Shown here one piece after another: positions 1-7,086 of a DNA stretch of 21,780 nucleotides; position 1 is the first letter of the stretch, and every line of letters starts with the position of its first letter. Below the pieces are notes generated by a model. That model was not told the origin of the DNA. It searched no databases and saw nothing but the letters and a program-made list of their open reading frames with translations. Location of the stretch: assembly GCA_944372275.1 (NCBI GenBank), contig CALVYO010000007.1:1-21780 (forward strand), in the 5' to 3' direction. The DNA comes from an uncultured Bacilli bacterium (GTDB lineage: Bacteria > Bacillota_I > Bacilli_A > RF39 > UBA660). A program made the translations under genes and the position numbers.

Positions 1-551
1 ATTAAATCAATAAAATTATTAAAAGAACTTATTACGTGTAATCCTCCAAAAACTAATCCTGATATAATGATAAAAAATAGATCATTTTTAAATATTTTTC
101 TAAAACTGAATCTAAAAATAGTTTCTTCTAAAAAAGGGGCAAAAATAACGGCGGATACTATCATATAAAATGGTGCTTCAACTAATATATCATTTATTGC
201 TTCTTGATTAGTAGCAACCGAATTTGGAAATAATGTAATTATAATAAAATTACTTATTAACATCAAAGAAAATGCTAAAGCCCAATATTCCATATATTTT
301 GGCATATAATTTTTAAAATTTTTAATATAATCTTTAAAATCTTTAATGTATTCTTTACGATAAATAAAAAATAAAATTAATAAATAAATTAGTTCAGTAA
401 CCATTAAATAAACAATTTTATCAAACAGACTTAAATCATAATAGTTAATTCCTATTAAATTTAAAGGAACTGTTTGAAAATAACTATATATAAAATAAGA
501 TATAACAATACACAATCCGATAATCGATTGCTTTAAATTCTCTTTTTTCAT
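1..551 (-). CDS. CPBP family intramembrane metalloprotease (partial, C-terminus outside window)
   Basis: Reading the minus strand from the ATG at 551 gives an open frame of 183 codons that runs off the window edge. The product is strongly hydrophobic with several membrane segments. Near its visible end it has the paired-glutamate motif FLEETIFR, followed about 25 residues later by FGGLH. These match motifs 1 and 2 (EExxxR, FxxxH) of the CPBP/Abi (CAAX-protease-like) family, whose glutamates and histidines form the metal site. The family includes prenyl-protein proteases, bacteriocin self-immunity proteins and membrane-stress proteases; the sequence does not say which applies here. The start is supported by GGTGAT three bases before the ATG and a TGATATAAT promoter 16 bases further up. 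The last motif and the stop lie outside the window. Family call confident, role unknown. Confidence 0.85.
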   Translation of the reverse strand, partial: MKKENLKQSIIGLCIVISYFIYSYFQTVPLNLIGINYYDLSLFDKIVYLMVTELIYLLILFFIYRKEYIKDFKDYIKNFKNYMPKYMEYWALAFSLMLISNFIIITLFPNSVATNQEAINDILVEAPFYMIVSAVIFAPFLEETIFRFSFRKIFKNDLFFIIISGLVFGGLHVISSFNNFIDL

Positions 552-567
552 ACTATCACCATAATAC

Positions 568-576
568 ATTATATCA
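568..576 (-). promoter_or_regulatory. Extended -10 promoter of the CPBP gene
   Basis: On the minus strand TGATATAAT (576 to 568) is a consensus -10 with a TGn extension. No good -35 is visible. It lies 16 bases before the ATG at 551, with GGTGAT as ribosome site between them, so the 5' UTR should be about 10 bases. Confidence 0.7.
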
Positions 577-612
577 TATTTTAGAAAAAACATTTATTAA
601 TTTTAATAAAAA

Positions 613-621
613 TGATATAAT
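613..621 (+). promoter_or_regulatory. Extended -10 promoter of the TM2-domain gene
   Basis: TGATATAAT at 613-621 is a consensus extended -10 without a convincing -35. It mirrors the minus-strand promoter at 568-576, making a divergent promoter pair. Transcription should start near 628, just before the gene. Confidence 0.65.
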
Positions 622-639
622 GAATAAAGAAAGTAGTTG

Positions 640-1164
640 ATGTTTATGAATAAAGAATTATTACTTAAAATTATTAATCCTATTTTATTTGCACTATGTG
701 GCACTAGCAGTTTAATTCTCCTTACTGATTTTCTTTTATTTGGATTTGTTTCATTAACAATATCAGAATCAATTTTTAGTAATGAAAGTGTTTTATCAGT
801 AACTGTTATAAATGCAATTATATTTGTTATTTCATTAATTGGCATCATAATAACTAATTTACTTGTAATAAAATATTTGCAGAAAAATAATGAATCGTAT
901 GTTGGAAAATATAAAAAAATAGATAAAACAGTGTATATCTTACTAACATTTTTCTTAGGTATTTTTGGAATTAATAAATTTATAATCGGCAATATTAAAA
1001 GTGGAATAATAAGATTACTTTTTTGGGTATTAGTTGCTGTTACCATCGACATAAATATAATTCCTTTAGTAATAATTTATAGTTTATTAGGATTAATATT
1101 TTCAGACTTAATAATAGCAACAACAAGAAAAAAAGACGAAAATAATATGATATATGCAGATTAG
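640..1164 (+). CDS. TM2-domain membrane protein
   Basis: This 174-residue product has two hydrophobic segments in its first half (about residues 10-35 and 52-75), then a short polar stretch and a C-terminal TM2-like module. The signature is FLGIFGINKFIIGNIKSGI: two membrane helices joined by a short turn with the conserved FLG.FG...F..G pattern. It ends in a charged tail. TM2 proteins are widespread small membrane proteins, mostly of unknown role in bacteria. ATG 640 lies six bases after a weak GAAAG ribosome site; ATG 646 is an alternative, and a TTG at 637 is less likely. It is transcribed alone from the 613-621 promoter, and the rimP operon promoter follows its stop within about 35 bases. 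No clear terminator separates them. Confidence 0.7.
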   Translation: MFMNKELLLKIINPILFALCGTSSLILLTDFLLFGFVSLTISESIFSNESVLSVTVINAIIFVISLIGIIITNLLVIKYLQKNNESYVGKYKKIDKTVYILLTFFLGIFGINKFIIGNIKSGIIRLLFWVLVAVTIDINIIPLVIIYSLLGLIFSDLIIATTRKKDENNMIYAD

Positions 1165-1194
1165 TAAAAAAAATGTTTTAAAATAAAAAAAATA

Positions 1195-1203
1195 TGATAT
1201 AAT
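1195..1203 (+). promoter_or_regulatory. Extended -10 promoter of the rimP-nusA-rnpM-infB-rbfA operon
   Basis: TGATATAAT at 1195-1203 is a consensus extended -10; the -35 region (about 1174-1180) is poor. The predicted start near 1210 places the hairpin at 1216-1239 at the very 5' end of the transcript. Confidence 0.7.
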
Positions 1204-1215
1204 ATTATTGCAAGT

Positions 1216-1239
1216 GAGTGGGACATAATAATCCCACTC
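1216..1239 (+). promoter_or_regulatory. 5'-leader hairpin ahead of rimP, possible attenuator
   Basis: GAGTGGGA (1216-1223) pairs perfectly with TCCCACTC (1232-1239) across an 8-base loop. It is GC-rich for this genome. The bases after it (TTTAATATAG) are only weakly T-rich, so it is an incomplete intrinsic terminator. This could suit an attenuator sensitive to a factor such as NusA, encoded downstream, or a 5' mRNA stabiliser. The structure is seen; the regulatory role is inferred. Confidence 0.65.
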
Positions 1240-1260
1240 TTTAATATAGTTGGAGGAGTT

Positions 1261-1509
1261 ATGGAAGAAAAAATCAAAGAATTAATTGAAAAACCAATTA
1301 CTGAGTTAGGTTATATTTTAGATGAAGTAAAATATGTCAAAGAAAACAATACTAATTTTTTAAGAATTATTATCGATAAAGAAGGATTTATTACTATTAA
1401 TGATTGCATTAAAGTAAATGATTTAGTTGATCCAATTTTAGATAAAATTGATTTTATCGATGAAAGTTATATTGTTGACATTTGCTCAAAAGAGAAAGGA
1501 CGTGATTAA
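1261..1509 (+). CDS. rimP: Ribosome maturation factor RimP, N-terminal domain only
   Basis: The product is 82 residues against about 150 for the family. RimP helps mature the 30S subunit. The sequence aligns with the N-terminal alpha/beta domain: an opening helix (MEEKIKELIEKPITELGYIL), LRIIIDKEG, then INDCIKVNDLVDPILD for the usual DC..vS..i...LD segment, ending in DESYIVDICS where the family continues S-P-G-L-D-R-P. The C-terminal SH3-like domain is absent. The stop is followed one base later by the nusA start, so no space remains for it. GGAGG lies six bases before the ATG. It is the first gene of the operon, its usual place ahead of nusA. Whether the shortened protein works is not shown. 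Confidence 0.85.
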   Translation: MEEKIKELIEKPITELGYILDEVKYVKENNTNFLRIIIDKEGFITINDCIKVNDLVDPILDKIDFIDESYIVDICSKEKGRD

Positions 1510-1510
1510 T

Positions 1511-2671
1511 TTGAACACAAAAGAATTTAAAAAAGCATTAGATTTATTAGTTAAAGAAAAAGGAATATCTGAAGATTATATTTATGACGCTTTAGAATTA
1601 GCCTTGACATCTGCTTATAAAAAGAATTACAAATCATTAACTAATGTACGTGTTGCTATCGATAGAGAAATTGGCGATATTCACGTATATTCATTTAAAA
1701 CAGTTGTCTTAGACGAAGAACACGAAGCAAGAGAACCAATTATGATTGAAGTAGAAGATACCGAATCAGAAGAAGAAGGTGCTACTATCGAAGTAGAAAA
1801 ACCTTACATATTTGATAAAAGAATTCATATAACTTTAGAAGAAGCAAGAAAAATAGTCCCTAATATTGAAGTTGGTGAAACAATCGAAGAAGAAGTAACA
1901 CCAAAAGATTTTGGAAGAGTTGCTGCTGCCACTGCTAAACAAGTAGTAATTCAAAAAATAAAAGAAGCAGAAAAAACAATTATTATGGAACAATTCGCTG
2001 ATAAACAAGATGAATTAGTAACTGGTTTAGTAGCAATGGAAGATGTTAGAAATTATTATATTGATTTAGGTAGAACGCAAGGTATATTACCAAAATCAGA
2101 AATAATTCCCGGTGAAAATATTAAAATGGGATCAAACATTAAAGTGTATGTAACTAAAGTAGAAAGTACAGGAAAAGGACCACTTATTTTACTATCTAGA
2201 AATCATTTTGGATTTATTAAAAGATTGTTTGAATTAGAAATACCTGAAATAAATGAAGGAATTATTCTAGTTTATAGTGTAGCAAGAGAAGCCGGAATTA
2301 GATCTAAAATAGCTGTTTATTCAGAAAATCCTAATGTTGATCCAATTGGTTCTTGCATTGGTGAAAAAGGAATGAGAATAGCTAATATATTAAAAGAATT
2401 AGGCAAAGAAAAAGTTGATATCGTTGCTTATACGACTGATAAAGCAAAATTTATTGAAAATGCTTTATTACCTGCTAAAAACCTACACGTTTTTATAACT
2501 GATGAAAAAAAACAAGAAGCTTTAGTAGTAGTCGATAACGATAATTTATCTTTAGCAATTGGTAAAAAAGGTTTAAATGTTAAACTAGCGTCTCGTTTAA
2601 CTAAATATAAATTAGATATAAAAACAATTGACCAAGCTAAAGAAATGGGGATAAATATAGTAGGTGAATAA
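1511..2671 (+). CDS. nusA: Transcription termination/antitermination factor NusA
   Basis: NusA binds RNA polymerase and nascent RNA, affecting pausing, termination and antitermination. The 386-residue product has an N-terminal polymerase-binding domain (to about 160), including VTPKDFGRVAAATAKQVV, an S1 domain, then two KH domains with GSCIGEKGMRIANI and LAIGKKGLNVKLASR as the GxxG loops. It lacks the C-terminal acidic repeats of enterobacteria, as in other Firmicutes. I place the start at TTG 1511 (protein NTKEF...), about ten bases after AAAGGA; longer readings would overlap rimP. An acidic segment at about residues 70-102 looks inserted compared with Bacillus NusA. The stop is close to the rnpM start. 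Confidence 0.95.
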   Translation: MNTKEFKKALDLLVKEKGISEDYIYDALELALTSAYKKNYKSLTNVRVAIDREIGDIHVYSFKTVVLDEEHEAREPIMIEVEDTESEEEGATIEVEKPYIFDKRIHITLEEARKIVPNIEVGETIEEEVTPKDFGRVAAATAKQVVIQKIKEAEKTIIMEQFADKQDELVTGLVAMEDVRNYYIDLGRTQGILPKSEIIPGENIKMGSNIKVYVTKVESTGKGPLILLSRNHFGFIKRLFELEIPEINEGIILVYSVAREAGIRSKIAVYSENPNVDPIGSCIGEKGMRIANILKELGKEKVDIVAYTTDKAKFIENALLPAKNLHVFITDEKKQEALVVVDNDNLSLAIGKKGLNVKLASRLTKYKLDIKTIDQAKEMGINIVGE

Positions 2672-2672
2672 A

Positions 2673-2930
2673 ATGAAAGTAAAAAAAATACCAATGCGTT
2701 CTTGCGTTGTTACAAAAGAAAAATTACCTAAACAAGAATTAATAAGAGTTGTTAGAACTCCTGAACAACAAGTTATAGTTGACTTAACAGGTAAAGCAAA
2801 TGGACGCGGAGCCTATTTGAAAAAAGATTTAATGGTTTTTGAAAAAGCTAAAAAAAGTAAAGTTTTAGACAAGATTTTGGAAATAGAGGTTAAAGATGAA
2901 ATTTATGAAAAATTAAAAGAAACATTATAG
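2673..2930 (+). CDS. rnpM: RNase P modulator RnpM (YlxR family)
   Basis: This 85-residue basic protein carries the YlxR signatures: MRSCVVTKEK at the start, ELIRVVRTP, then a GKANGRGAYL loop. YlxR has been characterised in Bacillus as an RNA-binding modulator of RNase P, and the fold is built around the GRGAY motif. ATG 2673 follows AGGTGA, which itself spans the end of nusA, so the two are translationally close; an in-frame GTG at 2664 is an unlikely start. It lies between nusA and infB as in most Firmicutes. The L7Ae-like ylxQ gene usually found between it and infB is missing. Confidence 0.9.
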   Translation: MKVKKIPMRSCVVTKEKLPKQELIRVVRTPEQQVIVDLTGKANGRGAYLKKDLMVFEKAKKSKVLDKILEIEVKDEIYEKLKETL

Positions 2931-2942
2931 GAGGTGTTTATT

Positions 2943-5015
2943 ATGATGAGTGTATTAGAATACGCTAATGATGTAAACAAAAGTGTTGCTGAAATATTAA
3001 AAAAATGTGAAGAATTTAATATAGATGTAACTAGTGAAGATGATTTATTAAGTGAAGATGATATCGTTATATTAGATAATGCTGATTATGATGATATGGA
3101 TGAAATAGTAGAAGAAATAATCGAAAATAAAAATATTAAAGTTGATGATTCAATATCTAAACAAAAATTAAAGAAAAAACAAGATATTAAACCATCTAAA
3201 AAAGATTTTCAACAAAAGAAAAAAGAAATGTATAAAAATAAAGCAAAATTAATGACCAATACAACAAATGATAACGTCGTTTTATATAAAGAAAATATGA
3301 CTGTTGGAGAACTGGCTAACGAATTAGGTGTAAATAGTAGCGAATTAGTAAAAAAATTATTTTCTTTAGGTATTATGGCTACAATTAATAACGCAATTAG
3401 TTTTGAAAATGCTGAAATATTAGTACTAGAATATAATAAAGAGTTAAAAAGAGAAGAAACTTTAGATGTTACTAATTTTGAAGAATATGAAATAATCGAT
3501 AAAGAAGAAGATTTAGTTAAACGACCACCAGTTGTAACAGTTATGGGACATGTTGACCACGGTAAAACAACATTATTAGATGTTATTAGAAAAACTGATG
3601 TCGCGAGTGGTGAAGCCGGAGGAATTACGCAAGCTATTAGTGCTTATCAAGTTAAAGTAAAAGATAATTATATTACATTTATCGATACACCTGGTCACGC
3701 AGCATTTACCGAAATGCGTGCAAGAGGGGCTAGTATTACTGATATTGTAATAATTATAATTGCTGCAGATGATGGAATTATGCCACAAACAGAAGAGGTA
3801 ATCGACCACGCTAAAGCCGCTAATGTACCAATTATTGTAGCAATCAATAAAATTGATAAACCAGAAGCAAATGTTGAACGAGTTATGACACAATTAACTG
3901 AACATGGATTAACTCCTGAATCTTGGGGTGGAGATGTTATAGTTAGTGAAATATCAGCTAAATCAGGTAAAGGAATCGATGAATTATTAGATAGTATTTT
4001 ATTAGTAGCTGAAATGAACGAATATAAAGCAAATCCTAATCGTTATGCGGTTGGTACCGTCGTTGAATCAAGACTAGATAAACATTTAGGTCCTATTGTA
4101 ACAGTATTAGTTCAAAATGGAACATTAAGATTAGGTGATCCTATTGTTGTTGGTCACGCTTATGGTAAAATAAGAACCTTAAAAGATGATAAAGGAATGA
4201 ATTTAACATCAACTAAATTATCGCAACCAGTTGAAATAACAGGAATTAATGAAGTACCAAAAGCAGGTGATAAATTTATGGCATTTGAATCAGAAAAAGA
4301 AGCTAGAAACATTGCTTTAAAAAGACAAGAAATGGCTAAACAAAAAGATATGACACCAAGTAAAGCAGTAACTTTAGAAGATTTATTCAATAAAATTCAA
4401 GAAGGTAAAAAAGAAATCAATGTCATTATTAAAGCCGATGTAAATGGTAGTAGTGAAGCTGTTAAAAATTCCTTAGAAAAACTAGATGTTGAAGGCGTTA
4501 AAGTAAATGTTATTAGAAGTAGTGTTGGTGCAATTAAAGAAAGTGATATTGTTTTAGCTAAAGCATCTAATGCTATCGTAATTGGTTTTAATGTAAGACC
4601 AGATAGTAAATTAAAAGATTATGCAAAAGAACAAGGTGTTGAAATAAGATTATATAATATTATTTATAAGGCAGTCGAAGAAATGGAAGCAGCGATGAAA
4701 GGTATGCTTGAACCAATTTATGAAGAACAAGTAATAGGTACAGCCGAAGTTAGAAAAATATTTAAATTTTCAAAAGTTGGAACGATTGCCGGATCTTATG
4801 TTACTGATGGCGTTATTAAAAGAGATTCTAAAGCAAGAATAATTAGAGATGGTGTTGTTATTTATGATGGTAATATTAATTCAATTCAAAGAGAAAAAGA
4901 TTCCGTTAAAGAAGTTAAAAAAGGTTTAGAATGTGGAATTACAATTGAAAATTATAACGATATAAGAGAAAAAGATATTATCGAAGCATATGAAATGGTG
5001 GAAATAAAAAGATGA
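2943..5015 (+). CDS. infB: Translation initiation factor IF-2
   Basis: IF-2 is the GTPase that brings initiator tRNA to the 30S subunit and promotes subunit joining. The 690-residue product has a short acidic then lysine-rich N-terminal region (to about 110), an IF2_N helical module (115-167), and the G domain: G1 GHVDHGKT at 202-209, the GITQAISAY switch, DTPGHAAF from 248, NKIDK from 302 and SAKSGKG. Beta-barrel and IF2/IF3-binding domains follow, ending in EAYEMVEIKR. The ATG at 2943 lies eight bases after a full GGAGG; the in-frame GTG at 2934 sits inside that ribosome site. It ends at TGA, overlapping the rbfA start (ATGA). I found no in-frame TTG leucine codon. Confidence 0.97.
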   Translation: MMSVLEYANDVNKSVAEILKKCEEFNIDVTSEDDLLSEDDIVILDNADYDDMDEIVEEIIENKNIKVDDSISKQKLKKKQDIKPSKKDFQQKKKEMYKNKAKLMTNTTNDNVVLYKENMTVGELANELGVNSSELVKKLFSLGIMATINNAISFENAEILVLEYNKELKREETLDVTNFEEYEIIDKEEDLVKRPPVVTVMGHVDHGKTTLLDVIRKTDVASGEAGGITQAISAYQVKVKDNYITFIDTPGHAAFTEMRARGASITDIVIIIIAADDGIMPQTEEVIDHAKAANVPIIVAINKIDKPEANVERVMTQLTEHGLTPESWGGDVIVSEISAKSGKGIDELLDSILLVAEMNEYKANPNRYAVGTVVESRLDKHLGPIVTVLVQNGTLRLGDPIVVGHAYGKIRTLKDDKGMNLTSTKLSQPVEITGINEVPKAGDKFMAFESEKEARNIALKRQEMAKQKDMTPSKAVTLEDLFNKIQEGKKEINVIIKADVNGSSEAVKNSLEKLDVEGVKVNVIRSSVGAIKESDIVLAKASNAIVIGFNVRPDSKLKDYAKEQGVEIRLYNIIYKAVEEMEAAMKGMLEPIYEEQVIGTAEVRKIFKFSKVGTIAGSYVTDGVIKRDSKARIIRDGVVIYDGNINSIQREKDSVKEVKKGLECGITIENYNDIREKDIIEAYEMVEIKR

Positions 5016-5350
5016 GTGTAAAAATAGATAGAATAGCAAGTAACATAGTTAAAGAAATAAGTTATATTTTAGCTTATGAAGTAAAAGATAGCGACATAAA
5101 ATTTGTAACTGTTACAGATTGCAAATTAAGTAGTGATTTAAGTTATGCTAAAATATACGTTACAGTATTAGATGATACAAAAAGAGAATCTACAATGAAA
5201 GCCTTAAATGAAGCTTCAGGATTTATTAGAAAAGAATTAGCTGATAGAATTGATATTAGGCATACACCAGAATTAGAATTTGTTTATGATGAATCAATTG
5301 AATATGGTAAAAAAATAGAAGATATAATTGAAAAAATTCATGAAGAATAA
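5012..5350 (+). CDS. rbfA: Ribosome-binding factor A
   Basis: RbfA is a small KH-fold protein that binds the 30S precursor during late 16S rRNA maturation. At 112 residues it has the family length. Recognisable features are the opening helix with R.ASNIVKEISYIL, KFVTVTDCKLSSDLSYAKIYVTV, and the terminal RHTPELEFVYDESIEYGKKIEDII. Its ATG overlaps the infB stop (ATGA), so the two are translationally coupled. It is the last gene of the operon, ended by the hairpin at 5351-5383. The truB and ribF genes that often follow rbfA are not here. Confidence 0.95.
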   Translation: MSVKIDRIASNIVKEISYILAYEVKDSDIKFVTVTDCKLSSDLSYAKIYVTVLDDTKRESTMKALNEASGFIRKELADRIDIRHTPELEFVYDESIEYGKKIEDIIEKIHEE

Positions 5351-5383
5351 AATAACTTTGACTTAAGTCAAAGTTATTTTTTT
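5351..5383. terminator. Strong bidirectional intrinsic terminator between convergent genes
   Basis: AATAACTTTGAC (5351-5362) pairs perfectly with GTCAAAGTTATT (5367-5378) over a TTAA loop, followed by a T run to 5383. It starts right after the rbfA stop and overlaps the stop of the convergent minus-strand gene. The reverse direction is also T-rich, so it can serve both. Confidence 0.9.
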
Positions 5384-5901
5384 ATAACATCAATATAACC
5401 ATTTTGAACATATTTTGTTTCATTTACAACTATAAAAGCATCATTATCTATTTTTTTTACTAAATGTTGTAAATGATTTAAACTTTTATTATTTATTTCA
5501 ATAAATAACATATATTTTTCTTCCTCGGTATTTTTACCTTCAACGTCCATTACTGTAACACCATACCCTTCGTTTCTTAACGTGTTTACCATATCAGGAT
5601 AAGCTTTATCAGTAATAATTTGGACGCTTAAATTACCAGTGATAAGTTTTTGAGATAAAATGCTACCAATAAAAGTACCGGTTGCAAACCCTAATGAATA
5701 AGCTACAGCAATCCAAATACTTGTTTCATTAGTATTTAATGCTTCTTTAACAATTAAAAACCATACAAAAATTTCAATAAAACCGACTAAACTTGCATAT
5801 AAAGATTTACCTTTTACCGTAATAACAGTTCTTAAAGTTCCTAATGACACATCAAGTATCCTGGCAAAAAAAATTTTTATACATAATAATAATAGTTCCA
5901 T
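5374..5901 (-). CDS. UPF0316-type membrane protein (DUF5698 + DUF2179)
   Basis: The 175-residue product matches the YebE/UPF0316 layout. The N-terminal half is membrane-embedded: LCIKIFFARILDVSLGTLRTV, a second helix with ASLVGFIEIFVWFLIV, and a third with YSLGFATGTFIGSIL, corresponding to DUF5698. A soluble C-terminal DUF2179-like domain of about 75 residues follows, with repeated beta-alpha units (VQIITDKAYPDMVNTLRNEGYGVTVMD). The family role is not established. I start at ATG 5901 because GGTGAT lies just before it and a TGGTATAAT promoter sits 15 bases up. A longer reading to 5967 would run through that promoter. The stop lies inside the shared terminator. Confidence 0.85.
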   Translation of the reverse strand: MELLLLCIKIFFARILDVSLGTLRTVITVKGKSLYASLVGFIEIFVWFLIVKEALNTNETSIWIAVAYSLGFATGTFIGSILSQKLITGNLSVQIITDKAYPDMVNTLRNEGYGVTVMDVEGKNTEEEKYMLFIEINNKSLNHLQHLVKKIDNDAFIVVNETKYVQNGYIDVIKK

Positions 5902-5916
5902 ATCATCACCATTTAT

Positions 5917-5925
5917 ATTATACCA
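5917..5925 (-). promoter_or_regulatory. Extended -10 promoter of the UPF0316-type gene
   Basis: On the minus strand TGGTATAAT (5925 to 5917) is an extended consensus -10, 15 bases before the ATG at 5901, with GGTGAT between. The -35 match is weak (TAGTAA). It decides the start of the gene. Confidence 0.7.
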
Positions 5926-5951
5926 ATTTTTTAATTTTTTTACTATTATTT

Positions 5952-5980
5952 TTGACTTTTTCATCATAAAATGGTATTAT
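5952..5980 (+). promoter_or_regulatory. Sigma-A type promoter of the beta-helix membrane protein gene
   Basis: TTGACT (5952-5957), a 17-base spacer and TATTAT (5975-5980), with TG at 5972-5973, form one of the two best full promoters in the window. The ATG at 5996 is 15 bases after the -10, with GGTGAT between. Confidence 0.8.
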
Positions 5981-5995
5981 GATAGTGGTGATAGA

Positions 5996-7036
5996 ATGAA
6001 AAAATTAATTTTTTTAATAGTATGTTTGTTAAGTATTCCTATAATTATAAAAGCCGATGGTTTAAATTTTATAGCTGAAGAAGATGTTGAAGATACAAAA
6101 GAAGTTGTTGGCAGTTCAATTATTTTTGGTAACAATGTAACATCTGATAACATCGTCGAAGGAATAGATATGTTATTCGGAAATAATGTCAATTTTAACG
6201 GTGAAAGTGATTATTCTATTATTCTTGGTAACAATGTTAATGTTAAAGGAATTATTAATAATGATGGGTTTATTTTTGGTAATATAATTATATTTGATGA
6301 AGATGTTGTTGTTTCTCGTGATTTAATTATATTTGGTAGTGACATAACAATTAATGGTAAAATCAATAGAGATGTTAGAATTTATGGCATGAACGTTAAA
6401 ATAAATGGTGAAATAAGTGGCAATGCTGAAGTAAAAGCTACCGAAATAACTGTTGATGGCAAAATAGATGGAACTTTATCTTATAATGAAGATGCTATCA
6501 TAGCAATTAATGGTGAAGTTAATAAGACTAATAAAACTGAAAAATTAGTAGCAGATGTAACATTTCAAGATAAGTTATGGAATTTTATCGTTGATTATGG
6601 TGGAAAATTAGTATTATTTTTAGCTTTTGCTTTATTAGTTCCACAATTATTTAAACGAATTGATAAGAAAAATGAAAAAATTACTATTTTAAATGTTTTT
6701 TCATTATTTGGATTTGGGACTTTATCACTTATACTAATACCAACAATATTCCTTATGTTATTAACATTAATTTTTTGTATGCCTCTTGCTATTTTAATAC
6801 TAATTTTATATATTATAGCAATATGGTTATCTAGTATATTTACTTCATATTTAATTGGAAATTTAATTTGGAAAAAATTCATTAAAAAAGAGGAAAATAT
6901 TTATTTAACTGGATTGATAGGTATTAGTATTGTAAGTATTTTATCTATAATTCCTTATATAGGTGTTTTAATAAGTGCAATAGTCGTGATGTTTGGTATG
7001 GGAATTATACTACAACAATTTAAAAAAGATAATTAA
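5996..7036 (+). CDS. Exported beta-helix (bactofilin/polymer-forming-like) domain with C-terminal membrane domain
   Basis: This 346-residue protein starts with a signal peptide (about residues 1-20, MKKLIFLIVCLLSIPIIIKA). It is followed by about 150 residues of short repeated strands with a recurring FGNNV/FGSDI/YGMNV and ING/VDGK(I) pattern at roughly 18-20 residue spacing. This is typical of right-handed beta-helix domains of the polymer-forming cytoskeletal family. The C-terminal half (from about 195) holds about four membrane helices. Similar secreted-domain-plus-membrane proteins in Firmicutes are uncharacterised. The export signal means the helix faces outward, unlike cytoplasmic bactofilins. 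The gene has its own promoter and a terminator overlapping its stop, so it is transcribed separately from the T4SS operon directly after it. Confidence 0.75.
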   Translation: MKKLIFLIVCLLSIPIIIKADGLNFIAEEDVEDTKEVVGSSIIFGNNVTSDNIVEGIDMLFGNNVNFNGESDYSIILGNNVNVKGIINNDGFIFGNIIIFDEDVVVSRDLIIFGSDITINGKINRDVRIYGMNVKINGEISGNAEVKATEITVDGKIDGTLSYNEDAIIAINGEVNKTNKTEKLVADVTFQDKLWNFIVDYGGKLVLFLAFALLVPQLFKRIDKKNEKITILNVFSLFGFGTLSLILIPTIFLMLLTLIFCMPLAILILILYIIAIWLSSIFTSYLIGNLIWKKFIKKEENIYLTGLIGISIVSILSIIPYIGVLISAIVVMFGMGIILQQFKKDN

Positions 7037-7061
7037 AATCTATTTATTATCTTTTTTTTTT
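7022..7061 (+). terminator. Intrinsic terminator after the beta-helix protein gene
   Basis: AAAAAAGATAA (7022-7032) pairs with TTATCTTTTTT (7047-7057) over a 14-base loop, followed by more T to 7061. The stem includes the end of the coding region. It is A/T-only apart from one G-C pair, so strength is moderate. It insulates the next operon. Confidence 0.7.
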
Positions 7062-7062
7062 A

Positions 7063-7086
7063 TGATATAATTATCATTGATAATTA
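7063..7086 (+). promoter_or_regulatory. Extended -10 promoter of the T4SS operon with overlapping inverted repeat
   Basis: TGATATAAT at 7063-7071 is an extended -10 with no -35, as the upstream bases are the T run of the terminator. TAATTATC (7068-7075) and GATAATTA (7079-7086) form a perfect 8-bp dyad with a 3-base centre, overlapping the -10 and the predicted start. It is a candidate operator for a repressor of the secretion operon; protein binding is inferred only. Confidence 0.6.

Noticed and set aside
3576..3893. Minus-strand open frame inside infB (also others inside nusA, VirB6, VirD4 and rnr)
   Set aside because: These lie fully inside well-recognised genes, have no ribosome site or recognisable domain, and have the odd composition of antisense reading.
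5013..5015. Use of TGA for tryptophan (Mycoplasma code)
   Set aside because: infB and smpB end at TGA where their families end, and tryptophans in these proteins are TGG.
5902..5967. Longer N-terminus of the UPF0316-type protein from 5967
   Set aside because: The region holds the promoter (5917-5925) and the extra residues are Lys/Asn-rich and unlike the family start.
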